Origin: Pseudomonadota bacterium
GTDB lineage: Bacteria > Pseudomonadota > Alphaproteobacteria > Rhizobiales > Xanthobacteraceae
Direction: 5' to 3'
Assembly: GCA_023422775.1 (NCBI GenBank)
Contig: JAFAGM010000059.1
Location: forward strand, 62,001 to 126,000
DNA length: 64,000 nucleotides
Shown piece after piece: positions 34,235 to 42,479 of this stretch. Each line of letters begins with the position of its first letter. The stretch's first letter is position 1. Below the pieces are notes generated by a model. The model worked only from the letters and a program-made list of their open reading frames with translations. It did not search any database and had not been told where the DNA came from. The translations under genes and the position numbers were made by a program.

Positions 34235-35199
34235 GATTTGACGAGGCCAACCGACTTCAGCACGTCGGTGATCCGCACGGTTTCCTTCTTCAGGAAATCG
34301 GCGAAGGCGTCGCCGGAAAGATAGGCGTCATCCCAGCCCTTCTGCTTGAGGATGTCCTTCCAGGCATCGGACTTGACCATCTTCTCCACCGCATCGCTCA
34401 GCGTCTTGCGCTGTTCGGCTGATATGCCGGGAGGCGCGACCACCGAGCGCCAGTTGGCGAGCACGAGGTCGATGCCCTGTTCCTTGAAGGTTGGAATATC
34501 GCTGCCGGCAAGGCGCTTCTCCGATGTCACGCCGAGCGCGCGCAGCTTGCCGGACTTGATCTGGCCTTCGTACTCGCTCAGGCCGGAGATGCCCGCGGTG
34601 ACCTTGCCGCCAAGGATCGCGGCCAGCGACTCGCCGCCTCCGGAAAATGGAATGTAGTTGACCTTCTTCGGGTCGGCGCCGATTGCGCCTGCGAACAGCG
34701 CCGCCATCACATGGTCGACGCCGCCGGCCGAACCGCCGGCAAAGGTCACCTTGGCGATGCCGGCCTTTACGGCGGCGGCAAGATCCTGCGCCGTCTTGAT
34801 CGGCGAGTTCGCCGGCACGACGATGACCTGGATCTCCTCGGTGAGGCGCGCAATCGGCGTCACCTGGTCGAGCGTCACGGGCGATTTGTTCATCGCCAGC
34901 GCGCCGACCATGACGAAGCCGTTCACCATCATCTGGTTGCCGTCGCCCTTGGCACCGTTGACGAACTGCGCGATGCCGACGCTGCCGCCGGCGCCAGCAA
35001 CGTTCGTGACCTGGACGCCGCGGGCGATCTTGGCGGCGACCAAAGCCTGCTGCATCGCTCGCGCGGTCTGGTCCCATCCGCCGCCGGGGGCGGCGGGTGC
35101 CATCAGCTTTAGTTCGAGCTGCTGCGACAGCGCCGGGCTGCCGGCCGCAAGGGTCAGCGCGACAACCGCGCCGAGCAGGCGCGTGCAAAACAGGGGCAT
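34231..35199 (-). CDS. tctC: Tripartite tricarboxylate transporter substrate-binding protein TctC (Bug family)
   Basis: Periplasmic receptor, 322 residues, with signal peptide ending at PALSQ near residue 26. The mature start LELKLMAPAAPGGGWDQTAR holds the PGGGWD motif that contacts the substrate carboxylate in Bug proteins, and GGSAGGVDHVM and IPFSGGGESLAAILGG are the second-lobe counterparts. GGAGG lies upstream of the ATG. It is the first gene of the tctCBA operon. Confidence 0.95.
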   Translation of the reverse strand: MPLFCTRLLGAVVALTLAAGSPALSQQLELKLMAPAAPGGGWDQTARAMQQALVAAKIARGVQVTNVAGAGGSVGIAQFVNGAKGDGNQMMVNGFVMVGALAMNKSPVTLDQVTPIARLTEEIQVIVVPANSPIKTAQDLAAAVKAGIAKVTFAGGSAGGVDHVMAALFAGAIGADPKKVNYIPFSGGGESLAAILGGKVTAGISGLSEYEGQIKSGKLRALGVTSEKRLAGSDIPTFKEQGIDLVLANWRSVVAPPGISAEQRKTLSDAVEKMVKSDAWKDILKQKGWDDAYLSGDAFADFLKKETVRITDVLKSVGLVKS

Positions 35200-35329
35200 T
35201 TGGGGTTCCTCCGGGCTGATTCAGGGGCCGGCGGTGGTCGATTACTGGCCGGGCCGTGTCATTTGGTCGCATATCAGCCCGAAAGCCGGCCGGTGTCCAG
35301 AGCCCTTCGCCCACGGCCTGACTTTGCGC

Positions 35330-36286
35330 TCAGCGCTTGTGGCCGAAGTCTACCGCTGCCGTGTTGCCGCCGCTAATGATGACGGCGACCCGTTCGTCGG
35401 CGGCTGGCCGGTAGGCACCTGACAATATTGCCGCAAATGCCGCTGCGCCGCCGGGTTCGGCAACGATGCGCAGGGCCTGCCACAGTGTCGCCTGCGCGTC
35501 GGCGATCGCGGTGTCGGAAACCAGCACGGTTTGCGGCGCAAATTTTCGAATGATCGGAAACACCTTTTCGCCGACGCGCCGCGGCGCCAGTGAATCCGCC
35601 GCCAGCCCGCCCGCCTCGGCGTCAACGGGACGTCCGGCCTCCAGCGCCTTGCTCAGCGTGGGCGAGGCAAACGGCTCGACGCCAATGACCTTGATGCGGC
35701 CGGCGAGCCATGCGGCGACACCTGCGACCAGCCCGCCGCCGCCGACAGACACGAGGACCGTATCGATGTCCGGCGCCTGCTCGGCGAGTTCGAGGCCGAT
35801 CGTGCCCTGTCCCATGATGGTTTCGTCCTGATCGAAGGCCGGCACCTGCAACGCGCCGGTTCGCTGCGCCCATGTCTCGCTGGCCGCGAGCGCATCGGCA
35901 TAGCGGTCGCCCTCGATCGCGAGGTCGGCGCCATAGTCGCGGATGCGCTGCACCTTGGCCGGCGAGGAGACGCTCGGAATGAATATCTTGGCCGGCTTCC
36001 CAAGCTTCATCGCAGCATAGGCGACAGCCGCGCCGTGATTGCCTCCCGATGCAGCGACCACGCCGGCTTTCGGAACATCGCGCGTCAGCAGATTGGCGAA
36101 CGCGCCGCGCGCCTTGAACGAACCGGAGTGCTGCAGAAGCTCGAGCTTGAGCGTCAGCCTGTGGGCCGGAATGCCAAGCTCGGCTCCATCGATTTCGACG
36201 ACCGGCGTTCGCCGGATAAAGGGCCGGACGAGCCTTTCGGCTTTCGCGATCATTTGTGAAGTTACGGCATCTTCAGGCGCGTTCAT
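35330..36286 (-). CDS. PLP-dependent threonine/serine dehydratase family protein
   Basis: Fold-type II PLP enzyme of 318 residues, likely deaminating threonine, serine or a related hydroxy-amino acid. The Schiff-base Lys lies in GSFKARGAFANLL, the Asn-bearing substrate loop is ASGGNHGAAVAYAA, and the phosphate-binding glycine loop is SVGGGGLVAGVAAWL. No ACT domain is present, so it is the short catabolic type. I chose the MNAPED start (GGAG upstream) over an ATG 30 bases earlier that falls in the operator region. It is divergent from an ArsR-type regulator. Confidence 0.9.
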   Translation of the reverse strand: MNAPEDAVTSQMIAKAERLVRPFIRRTPVVEIDGAELGIPAHRLTLKLELLQHSGSFKARGAFANLLTRDVPKAGVVAASGGNHGAAVAYAAMKLGKPAKIFIPSVSSPAKVQRIRDYGADLAIEGDRYADALAASETWAQRTGALQVPAFDQDETIMGQGTIGLELAEQAPDIDTVLVSVGGGGLVAGVAAWLAGRIKVIGVEPFASPTLSKALEAGRPVDAEAGGLAADSLAPRRVGEKVFPIIRKFAPQTVLVSDTAIADAQATLWQALRIVAEPGGAAAFAAILSGAYRPAADERVAVIISGGNTAAVDFGHKR

Positions 36287-36317
36287 CTGGAAGCAACTCC
36301 GCGGCTTTATTGACATG

Positions 36318-36337
36318 AATTAGTCATTTAGCTAATT
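36318..36337. promoter_or_regulatory. Dyad between divergent dehydratase and ArsR genes
   Basis: AATTAG, eight bases, CTAATT. An AT-rich dyad of this size just before an ArsR gene is a typical self-operator, and it could also cover the dehydratase promoter. Confidence 0.45.
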
Positions 36338-36343
36338 AGCAAT

Positions 36344-36661
36344 ATGCCTGTTTTGGACGATGACGTCGAGTCGGCCTTTCGCGCGCTTGCCAGCGACCGG
36401 CGGCTCTTGATCCTGGAATGGCTGAAGCGCCCGAAAGCGCATTTCCGGCCCCAGGTCGACGGCGACCTGGTCAAGGACGGGGTGTGCGGGGTGCTGATCG
36501 CCGAGAAGCTTGGCGTCAGCCAGCCTACCGTGAGCGAGCATCTGAAGATATTGTCGCAAGCCGGGCTGCTGACCGCAAAGCGCGTCAAGCAGTGGACGTT
36601 CTACAAGCGCGACGAGGCGCGCATTGCCAGGCTGAAAGCGGCAATGCTGGCGCGGATCTGA
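36344..36661 (+). CDS. ArsR/SmtB-family transcriptional regulator
   Basis: Winged-helix repressor of 105 residues: AFRALASDRRLLILEWLKRP opens the domain, and GVSQPTVSEHLKILSQAGLL is the recognition helix followed by the wing (KRVKQWTFYKR). The metal-binding ELCVC motif of ArsR/SmtB metal sensors is absent; a single CGV Cys lies before the helix, so it probably senses something other than metal. The ATG lacks a clear ribosome site and may lie near the transcript 5' end. The likely target is the divergent dehydratase gene. Confidence 0.87.
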   Translation: MPVLDDDVESAFRALASDRRLLILEWLKRPKAHFRPQVDGDLVKDGVCGVLIAEKLGVSQPTVSEHLKILSQAGLLTAKRVKQWTFYKRDEARIARLKAAMLARI

Positions 36662-36670
36662 ACGACGGCG

Positions 36671-39600
36671 TCAGGCCCGCGCCACCGCGTGCGGAAATAC
36701 CACCTCGATCAGCGTGCCGGTCCGGCCGCCGGTCCTGATCTGGAATTTGGCGCGGTTGGCCTCGACCAGGGCCTTGGTCAGCGACAGGCTGACGCGCGAG
36801 CCTTCCGATTGATCCGACGGCGCCTGCGTCCGGAACGGCTCGAGTGCGGCGGCGACTTCATTGTCGTTGAGGCCGGCGCCGGTGTCGCGCACCCGCAGCA
36901 TGACCTCGCCGAAGTCGGACAAGGCGGTCGAGACGATGACCTGCCCGCCGGCATTGGCGAGATGGATCGAATTACCGATCAGGTTCAGCGTGATCTGGCG
37001 CAACGCCTGTGTATCCGCGACGACCTGCGGCAGCGTATGCGCCAGCGATGTGCGGATGATGATGCGCTCGCGGTTCGCCTGCGGCTGCATCACGGCGACG
37101 CAGCTCTCGACGATCTCGTTGAGGTTCTGGTTGGTGAAGGCCAGATCGAGCTTGCCGGTTTCGATCCTGGAGAGATCGAGCAGGTCGTTGATGATCGCGA
37201 TCACGCGCTCGCCGGAAGCGCGGATGTCCTTCATGTATTCGCGGTAACGCTCGTTGCCGAGGGCGCCGAAACGCTCGCTGGTCATCATGTCGGCAAAGCC
37301 GATGATGGCGTTGAGCGGCGTGCGCACCTCGTGGCTGATCCGCGCCAGAACGTCCGCCTTGGCGCTGGCGGCACGCTCGGCCAGCCGCCGCGCCTCGCGC
37401 AGTTCGCCCTCGGTATGCTCCGCCTGCGACAGGTCACGGAACACCGCGAAGAAATTCGGACCATCGGCGCGGGTGCGGCCCATGGTCATCGACAGCGGGA
37501 TCATGCCGCCCTTGCTCTCACGGCCGAGCATCTCGCGACCGTGGTCGAGCAGGCTGGCGGCATCGGAAGCCTTCAGGCTGGCGAGATATTCGAACACGCC
37601 GTGCCGGCTCTCCGGTGCGAACAGATCGGCCAGATTGCGGTGCGCCAGCTCTTCGCCGTCATAGCCGAACAGCGCTTCGGCGCTGCGATTGGCGGAATTG
37701 ATATTGCCCTCGGCGTCGAACATCACGATGCCGTCGGCCGTGGTGTCGAGGATGGCGGCGAGTTCTTCGGCGTTGGCATGACCGACTGCCGCGGGTTCGG
37801 AGACGGAGGCCTTGCCGACGGCGGGCTCTGCGACGCCGGCTTGCGATGCCGGCGTTGCCTGGGAGATCGCAGCCGCGATCGCTTCACCTTCATGGTGCGT
37901 GTTCGAAAAGATCAGGGCGAGCGCGGAATCGCCGTCCCATGAAATCGTGTAGAGGCGGGCGTCGGCTGCCGCCGGCGGCGGATCCGTACCGGCGGGCCGG
38001 CTTGCGGAAATCCGCACCGGCGTGCCGGTGTCCGAGGTCGAGGATGCGCTCGATACGCCAGGTTCGACATAGAGCGCATCGAGGCCGCCGGCATCTTCCA
38101 GCGCATGCAGGCTCGGATAGCCCAACTGCGCCAGGAACGCCGCGTTGGCATACACCAGCCGGTCGAGCCGATAGATCAGGATGCCGACGGGAAGCAGATC
38201 GAGCAGCGCCTTGTCGCGCCTCGCTTCGCCGCGCGCGGGCGGCTCCGGCGGCGCCAGCCACTCGGGTGGCGCGGCGGCGGGGTCGCGCGGCTCCGCTACG
38301 GCGGTTGCAGCGAAGACGGCCTCGATCGGCGCAGCCGGCGGCGCGTCATTGCCGTTCTCGGTTTCGAGCCGCGCCGACAATTGCCGTGCGAGTTCGTTGA
38401 AGGCGGTGTTCTCGACCGGCGACAGCGATAGCGCCTTCGCCTCGCCGGGCGTGCGGAACGGCACGACGTTCTTCATCGCATCGTCTGACGGTGATTCCGC
38501 AGGTGATTCCGTTGCAGCGTCCTCCGGCTCGCCTTCGATCGTTTCCAAATCGGTCTGCGGCGCGGGCGCTTCGCCGAACGGTTCGGCGCGGCGGCTGGCG
38601 ACGAGACGCGCCAGGCCGTCGAGATCGCGGCAGATGCCGAAACCGCGATAGCCGGCAAAGTTCCGCTCAGCATCGAAGAACGCCACGCCCGATAATTCCA
38701 CCGGCAGCCGGTCGCCGCCGAATGCGGGCCAGCTCAGTGCGATGTCGCTCCAGGTTGTACGCGTGGCGACCGCCTGCATCACGCGGCCCTCGGGATCGAG
38801 CCCCAGGGTCGCGGCGATCTCGCTCCATGGCCGGCCGAAGGCCGACAGGCGCGGGCCGACCAGGCGGGTGAAGTCTCCCGCCTGCGGCGTGAAGCGGCCA
38901 TCGCGATCCATTCGCCAGGTGAAGCGCAGCGGCACACGGGGCGCATCGGGCAGCGGCGCGTCGGCGAAGGTTTCGGTGGCAGGCGATGAATCGTGCGGGT
39001 GCATTTCCATCGGAGGCGTCTCTTCGGCAAGAGGTACTTGAAGCGGCACTTGAAGGGGCACTTGACGCGGCGTGGCTTCGACGCGTGGAAGATTTGTCTC
39101 CAGCACGCTTTCCAGATCGGGTTCGAGTGGCGTCTCCGCCGCGGGCGGTTCGTCAGCAGGCGGTTCGTCAAAGGCGTCGAACAACGCAAATCCTGCGAGC
39201 GCTTCGCCCGATGGCGCCGGCGCTTCGTGCCCGGCTGCCGATGCTGCGCTGATGGCCTGCGCCACGGAGCCCGCGCCTGGCACGGGCAGAGCCTTCGTCG
39301 GGAGCGGCGCGATCAGCGCGATATTGCCTGCCGCGATCAGGACGCCATGACTGCCATCGGGAAAATCGAAGCGCAGGCAGCCGCAGGTCGCAAGCCCGCC
39401 GGGCGCCGCGCCAAAGCCCTGCAACCGCTCCAGCCGGATGGCGCCGCTTGCCGGCAGCCGGCTTGCGAGCCGTGCGATCTGCCGCCGGTGCCGATCGGCC
39501 GGTCCGAAGGTTTTCGCGGCAAGCGCTGCGGCATCGGCGGCGCCGAACATCCGGATGCCTGCCGCGTTGGCCCACAGGATTCGCTTGCCGTCGGCCGTCC

Positions 39601-39685
39601 ACAGCCATGCGGGCAGGGGGCTTGTCGCGTAGGCCGCCAGTCGCGAATGGCCGGCCCCGGGCACCTGAAATTCCGCATCATTCAT
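36671..39685 (-). CDS. PdhS-family PAS sensor histidine kinase
   Basis: A 1004-residue soluble kinase resembling PdhS/PleC/DivJ-type cell-cycle kinases that act on DivK. The N-terminal 600 residues are long and low in similarity with an Ala/Pro-rich middle. A PAS domain with the family wording (AEELAAILDTTADGIVMFDAE) lies near residues 665-780. The H-box is RISHEVRTPLNAIIGF and the G1 box RDTGAGLNDNE. The N-box is NLIGNSIHLANAG and the G2 lid reads EGSRVSLSLTKALVEA, where GTGLGLxLTKALVEA is expected, so ATP binding may be altered. I start at MNDAEF; a TTG 120 bases upstream is an alternative. Confidence 0.85.
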   Translation of the reverse strand: MNDAEFQVPGAGHSRLAAYATSPLPAWLWTADGKRILWANAAGIRMFGAADAAALAAKTFGPADRHRRQIARLASRLPASGAIRLERLQGFGAAPGGLATCGCLRFDFPDGSHGVLIAAGNIALIAPLPTKALPVPGAGSVAQAISAASAAGHEAPAPSGEALAGFALFDAFDEPPADEPPAAETPLEPDLESVLETNLPRVEATPRQVPLQVPLQVPLAEETPPMEMHPHDSSPATETFADAPLPDAPRVPLRFTWRMDRDGRFTPQAGDFTRLVGPRLSAFGRPWSEIAATLGLDPEGRVMQAVATRTTWSDIALSWPAFGGDRLPVELSGVAFFDAERNFAGYRGFGICRDLDGLARLVASRRAEPFGEAPAPQTDLETIEGEPEDAATESPAESPSDDAMKNVVPFRTPGEAKALSLSPVENTAFNELARQLSARLETENGNDAPPAAPIEAVFAATAVAEPRDPAAAPPEWLAPPEPPARGEARRDKALLDLLPVGILIYRLDRLVYANAAFLAQLGYPSLHALEDAGGLDALYVEPGVSSASSTSDTGTPVRISASRPAGTDPPPAAADARLYTISWDGDSALALIFSNTHHEGEAIAAAISQATPASQAGVAEPAVGKASVSEPAAVGHANAEELAAILDTTADGIVMFDAEGNINSANRSAEALFGYDGEELAHRNLADLFAPESRHGVFEYLASLKASDAASLLDHGREMLGRESKGGMIPLSMTMGRTRADGPNFFAVFRDLSQAEHTEGELREARRLAERAASAKADVLARISHEVRTPLNAIIGFADMMTSERFGALGNERYREYMKDIRASGERVIAIINDLLDLSRIETGKLDLAFTNQNLNEIVESCVAVMQPQANRERIIIRTSLAHTLPQVVADTQALRQITLNLIGNSIHLANAGGQVIVSTALSDFGEVMLRVRDTGAGLNDNEVAAALEPFRTQAPSDQSEGSRVSLSLTKALVEANRAKFQIRTGGRTGTLIEVVFPHAVARA

Positions 39686-39977
39686 CGCGACTGCACGACC
39701 GTCCGCCGTCAAAATTCGGCCGCCAGGATCGGGCAGCCCCAGAGAATCGCAGTATTGCAAGCGCGAAGCGGCAGGTCCACGGGCCGGCCGGCCCGTATCG
39801 CTCAAAGCGGCGGATAACCCTTGTCCGGCTGGATCTTTTCACCCCGGATGAACTCCGGGCCATCAGCCGCGTTGGTCGCTTGCAAGCGTCCGTCAGAGGT
39901 CCATCATGCGGTCCGCGAGAGACGTGCCATGCCGGGTTTAGGGTATCTGGACCCTGCCAACGCAACAGGAGCGCACC

Positions 39978-40352
39978 ATGAGCGACGACCGTTTCGAGAT
40001 TCCGAAGGACATGCGGGCGATGGCGGAAGCAAGCTTCGAGCAGGCGCGCAAGACCTTCGAGAAATTCGTCGCCTCGGCGCAGGCCGCTTCCGGTACCATC
40101 GAGGAGCGTAACGCCGCGGCGGCCGCGGGCGCCAAGGACATCGGCAGCAAGGCGATCGCCTATGCCGAAAAGAACGTGCAGGCCTCGCTCGACTACGCCC
40201 AGTCGCTGCTGAAGGCCAAGGATCTGACCGAGGTGATGCGGCTGCACAGCGAGTATGTGCAAGGCCAGATGCGCGCGCTGGCGGAACAGGCCAGCGAGAT
40301 GGGCCAGGCCGTCACCAGAGCAGCCATGGACGCGGCCAAGCCGAAAGTCTGA
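39978..40352 (+). CDS. Phasin family protein
   Basis: A 124-residue amphipathic helical protein that coats polyhydroxyalkanoate granules. MRAMAEASFEQARKTFEKFV begins the phasin_2 domain, and YAEKNVQASLDYAQSLLKAK and RALAEQASEMGQAVTRAA are the other usual helices. AGGAG lies upstream. A second phasin gene follows on the same strand after 249 bases. Confidence 0.9.
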   Translation: MSDDRFEIPKDMRAMAEASFEQARKTFEKFVASAQAASGTIEERNAAAAAGAKDIGSKAIAYAEKNVQASLDYAQSLLKAKDLTEVMRLHSEYVQGQMRALAEQASEMGQAVTRAAMDAAKPKV

Positions 40353-40443
40353 CCTCCGGCGGGCCGAACGGCTAGCCTTTGCGCACCCGGCGGACCGCGG
40401 GAGCACCTAAGCCGGGAAAAATTTGCGGCGATGCACCGCAAAT

Positions 40444-40457
40444 TGCAGTGCGCTGCA
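40444..40457. promoter_or_regulatory. TGCA-rich dyad upstream of the second phasin gene
   Basis: TGCAG, four bases, CTGCA, within a stretch rich in TGCA (also ATGCACCGCAAATTGCA just before). PhaR repressors of PHA genes bind TGC-rich repeats. A TTGACA at 40463-40468 follows but I see no matching -10. Confidence 0.35.
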
Positions 40458-40601
40458 CAAATTTGACATGATATGGGTGCTTATTGGGCAGGCCCAAGGA
40501 CGGGCGCTTCCGTGAGTGCGAGTGTACGTGATCCCCTCGACGTTTCGGCCCGCCGGCGTCCGCGAGGGGATAATTAACCCCATTTTGAAGGATGCAATGC
40601 C

Positions 40602-41036
40602 GTGACCAGTTCCACCGATCCCTTCTCCGCCTCCATCATCCCCTTCGAAGTTCCCGAGCAGATGCGCGCGTTCGCCGAAAAGGGCGTCTCGCAGGCCCGC
40701 GACAGCTACGCCAAGTTCAAGGACGCCGCCGAGACCCACAACGGCACCATCGAGGCGGTGTTCACCTCGGCCAGCAAGGGCTCGAGCGAGTACTCGACCA
40801 AGCTGATCGAATTCTTCAAGGCCAACACCTCCTCGTCGCTCGATTTCGCGCAGCAACTGTTCGGCGTGAAGACCCCGGCGGAAGCGCTCGAACTGTGGAC
40901 TGCGCACACCAGGAAGCAGTACGAAACGCTGACTGCCCAGGCCAAGGAACTCGCCGAACTCGGCCAGAAGGTCGCCACCGAAACCGTCGAGCCAATCAAG
41001 GCCTCGGCGTCCAAGTTTTACAAGCCGGCCGCCTGA
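40602..41036 (+). CDS. Phasin family protein
   Basis: A second granule-associated phasin, 144 residues, starting with GTG. FEVPEQMRAFAEKGVSQARD and SSSLDFAQQLFGVKTPAEAL match the phasin_2 pattern, and ELWTAHTRKQYETLTAQAKE is the classic third helix. It is a diverged paralogue of the upstream phasin. A strong terminator follows 26 bases after the stop. Confidence 0.93.
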   Translation: MTSSTDPFSASIIPFEVPEQMRAFAEKGVSQARDSYAKFKDAAETHNGTIEAVFTSASKGSSEYSTKLIEFFKANTSSSLDFAQQLFGVKTPAEALELWTAHTRKQYETLTAQAKELAELGQKVATETVEPIKASASKFYKPAA

Positions 41037-41062
41037 TCCAATCCGGCATGCCCTCGAGAAAG

Positions 41063-41088
41063 GCCCGGGCGATCCGCCTGGGCTTTTT
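41063..41088 (+). terminator. Rho-independent terminator of the phasin gene
   Basis: GCCCGGGCG, loop ATC, CGCCTGGGC (one G-T pair), then TTTTT. Confidence 0.85.
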
Positions 41089-41250
41089 GCTGCCTGTTTA
41101 GTTGCCCGGGACAACTTGATCCCGGCTACCTGATTAAGGCTGTTTTACCCTCGCAAATCGAAGGCTCTGCGGCCTTGCCAAAGCGAGGCGTTGCACCTAG
41201 TTTCCGGCCCATTCGCGACCCCCCTCTCGAAAGGGGCCTTCGCGCAGGAT

Positions 41251-41327
41251 GCAGTTGTAGCTCAGTTGGTTAGAGCGCCTGTCTGTGGAACAGGAGGTCG
41301 GTGGTTCGAGCCCACCCAACTGTACCA
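41251..41327 (+). tRNA. tRNA-His (anticodon GTG)
   Basis: Full cloverleaf of 77 bases with encoded CCA. The acceptor arm is GCAGTTG/CAACTGT, the anticodon stem CCTGT/ACAGG frames the loop CTGTGGA with GTG at 41285-41287, and the T arm is GGTGG-TTCGAGC-CCACC. The acceptor end has G1 facing U72 and discriminator A73, and no templated extra G at -1 is evident. That arrangement is known for a large group of alphaproteobacteria whose HisRS does not need G-1. Confidence 0.96.
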
Positions 41328-41494
41328 CCCTTGTACTCGCCGAATTGCCTGCACTCGCTGAATTGCCTTGCCGCCCGAACTGCCGCGACACTTCGACCGC
41401 GACACTTGGACCGCGACGTGTGGCTTTCGCGCGCTTGCGAATCACCTGCATTCATCGACAATTTCTTGCAGTTCATTGGGGTGGAGGGGGATCG

Positions 41495-41770
41495 ATGACG
41501 CTTTTCCGGAACGGAAGTTTTCAGCCTGGATTGTTGCTGGTTACGGCGGTCGCGGTCTCGATGTGGTCGGCCGCGGCCAACGCCTACACGCCCGAGCAGG
41601 AGCAGGCCTGCAGCGGCGACGCGTTCCGGCTCTGCAGTGCCGCGATTCCCGATGTCAACCGTGTGACGGCCTGCATGGTCGCCAAGAAGTCCCAGCTCTC
41701 GCCGGCCTGCCGGGCTCACTTCCGGCCCGATGGCGCGCGCGAAGCCGTGGCGAGGCCGGTCAACCGCTGA
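41495..41770 (+). CDS. Small secreted Cys-rich protein, possibly frameshifted at the 3' end
   Basis: A 91-residue protein with a signal peptide (cleavage near AANA, residue 29) and a short cysteine domain: ACSGDAFRLCSAAIPDVNRV, then ACMVAKKSQLSPACR, matching the Cys-rich (GLG1/FGFR-type) repeat found in many Bradyrhizobium exported proteins. GGAGGGGG lies upstream. The frame stops at VNR, but another frame immediately carries on with an Ala/Lys-rich tail (AAARKRASAKAASVRASG) for about 30 codons, resembling the usual tail of such proteins. A one-base frameshift or sequencing error is possible. Confidence 0.75.
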   Translation: MTLFRNGSFQPGLLLVTAVAVSMWSAAANAYTPEQEQACSGDAFRLCSAAIPDVNRVTACMVAKKSQLSPACRAHFRPDGAREAVARPVNR

Positions 41771-41958
41771 TCGGGGCGGCAGCGCGCAAGCGTGCAAGTG
41801 CCAAAGCTGCAAGCGTGAGGGCGAGCGGGTCGAAAGGACCGGCAAAGCCGGCCGCCACGTGATGGTGGCGCGCGATTTCAAGATCTCCTCGCGCGACAGA
41901 CTGCCGCTTGTCGGTGGCCTGCCCAATGAACATCTTCCCTGGCAGGAGGAGAGGTCCA

Positions 41959-42288
41959 TTGAGTGAGCACCAGAAAGAACTCGACCGGCATTTCGCCTGG
42001 TTCGAGAACAAGCTGCCGTCGCGGCCGGCGAAATTCGTTGTCTGGCTGCGCAAGCCATCGTCGATCTACGCCCGGATTCCGCTCGCCTCGCTCCTGATCG
42101 TCGGCGGCGTTTTCAGCTTTCTGCCGGTGCTCGGCGTCTGGATGCTGCCGCTCGGACTCCTTTTGTTCGCGCAGGACGTGCCGCCGTTGCAGAAGCCGAT
42201 GGTCAGCGGGCTCGGATGGATCGAGCGCAAGTGGCTCGAACGCGAGCGGATCAGGCAGGAGCGCGAGCGCGCCGGAATCCAGCGATGA
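41959..42288 (+). CDS. Small membrane protein of unknown function (PGPGW-like)
   Basis: A 109-residue protein with one or two membrane segments (IPLASLLIVGGVFSFLPVLG, then VWMLPLGLLLFAQDVP) and basic, charged ends. The VLGVWMLPLGLLLFA block resembles the PGPGW putative transmembrane family. The start is TTG at 41959, chosen because AGGAGGAGAGG ends four bases before it; a GTG further upstream would overlap that site. Function unknown. Confidence 0.7.
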   Translation: MSEHQKELDRHFAWFENKLPSRPAKFVVWLRKPSSIYARIPLASLLIVGGVFSFLPVLGVWMLPLGLLLFAQDVPPLQKPMVSGLGWIERKWLERERIRQERERAGIQR

Positions 42289-42425
42289 GTCGGCGGGGAA
42301 GCCGGCCAAGGCCTTCAGCCGATTCCATTTTCGGTTGCAGGGTGCTCGCGTGGTGTGACTCAAATACCAGCCTTGTTGGCAATTAAGTGTCCTCATCGCG
42401 GCAGATTGTAAATTTTTTCTTTCAC

Positions 42426-42443
42426 GAATCAGCGCGCTGATTC
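42426..42443. promoter_or_regulatory. Perfect 18-bp palindrome upstream of the parA-like gene
   Basis: GAATCAGCGCGCTGATTC, centred about 45 bases before the ATG at 42480. It is a plausible operator, perhaps for self-regulation by the ParA-type protein. Confidence 0.45.
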
Positions 42444-42479
42444 ATTTTCGGCTTCTGGGGTCAATCTGGAGGCCAAGGT

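Noticed and set aside
32228..34324. 698-codon plus-strand frame across tctA and tctB
   Set aside because: Antisense to two clear transporter genes; composition is extremely Arg/Gln/His-rich.
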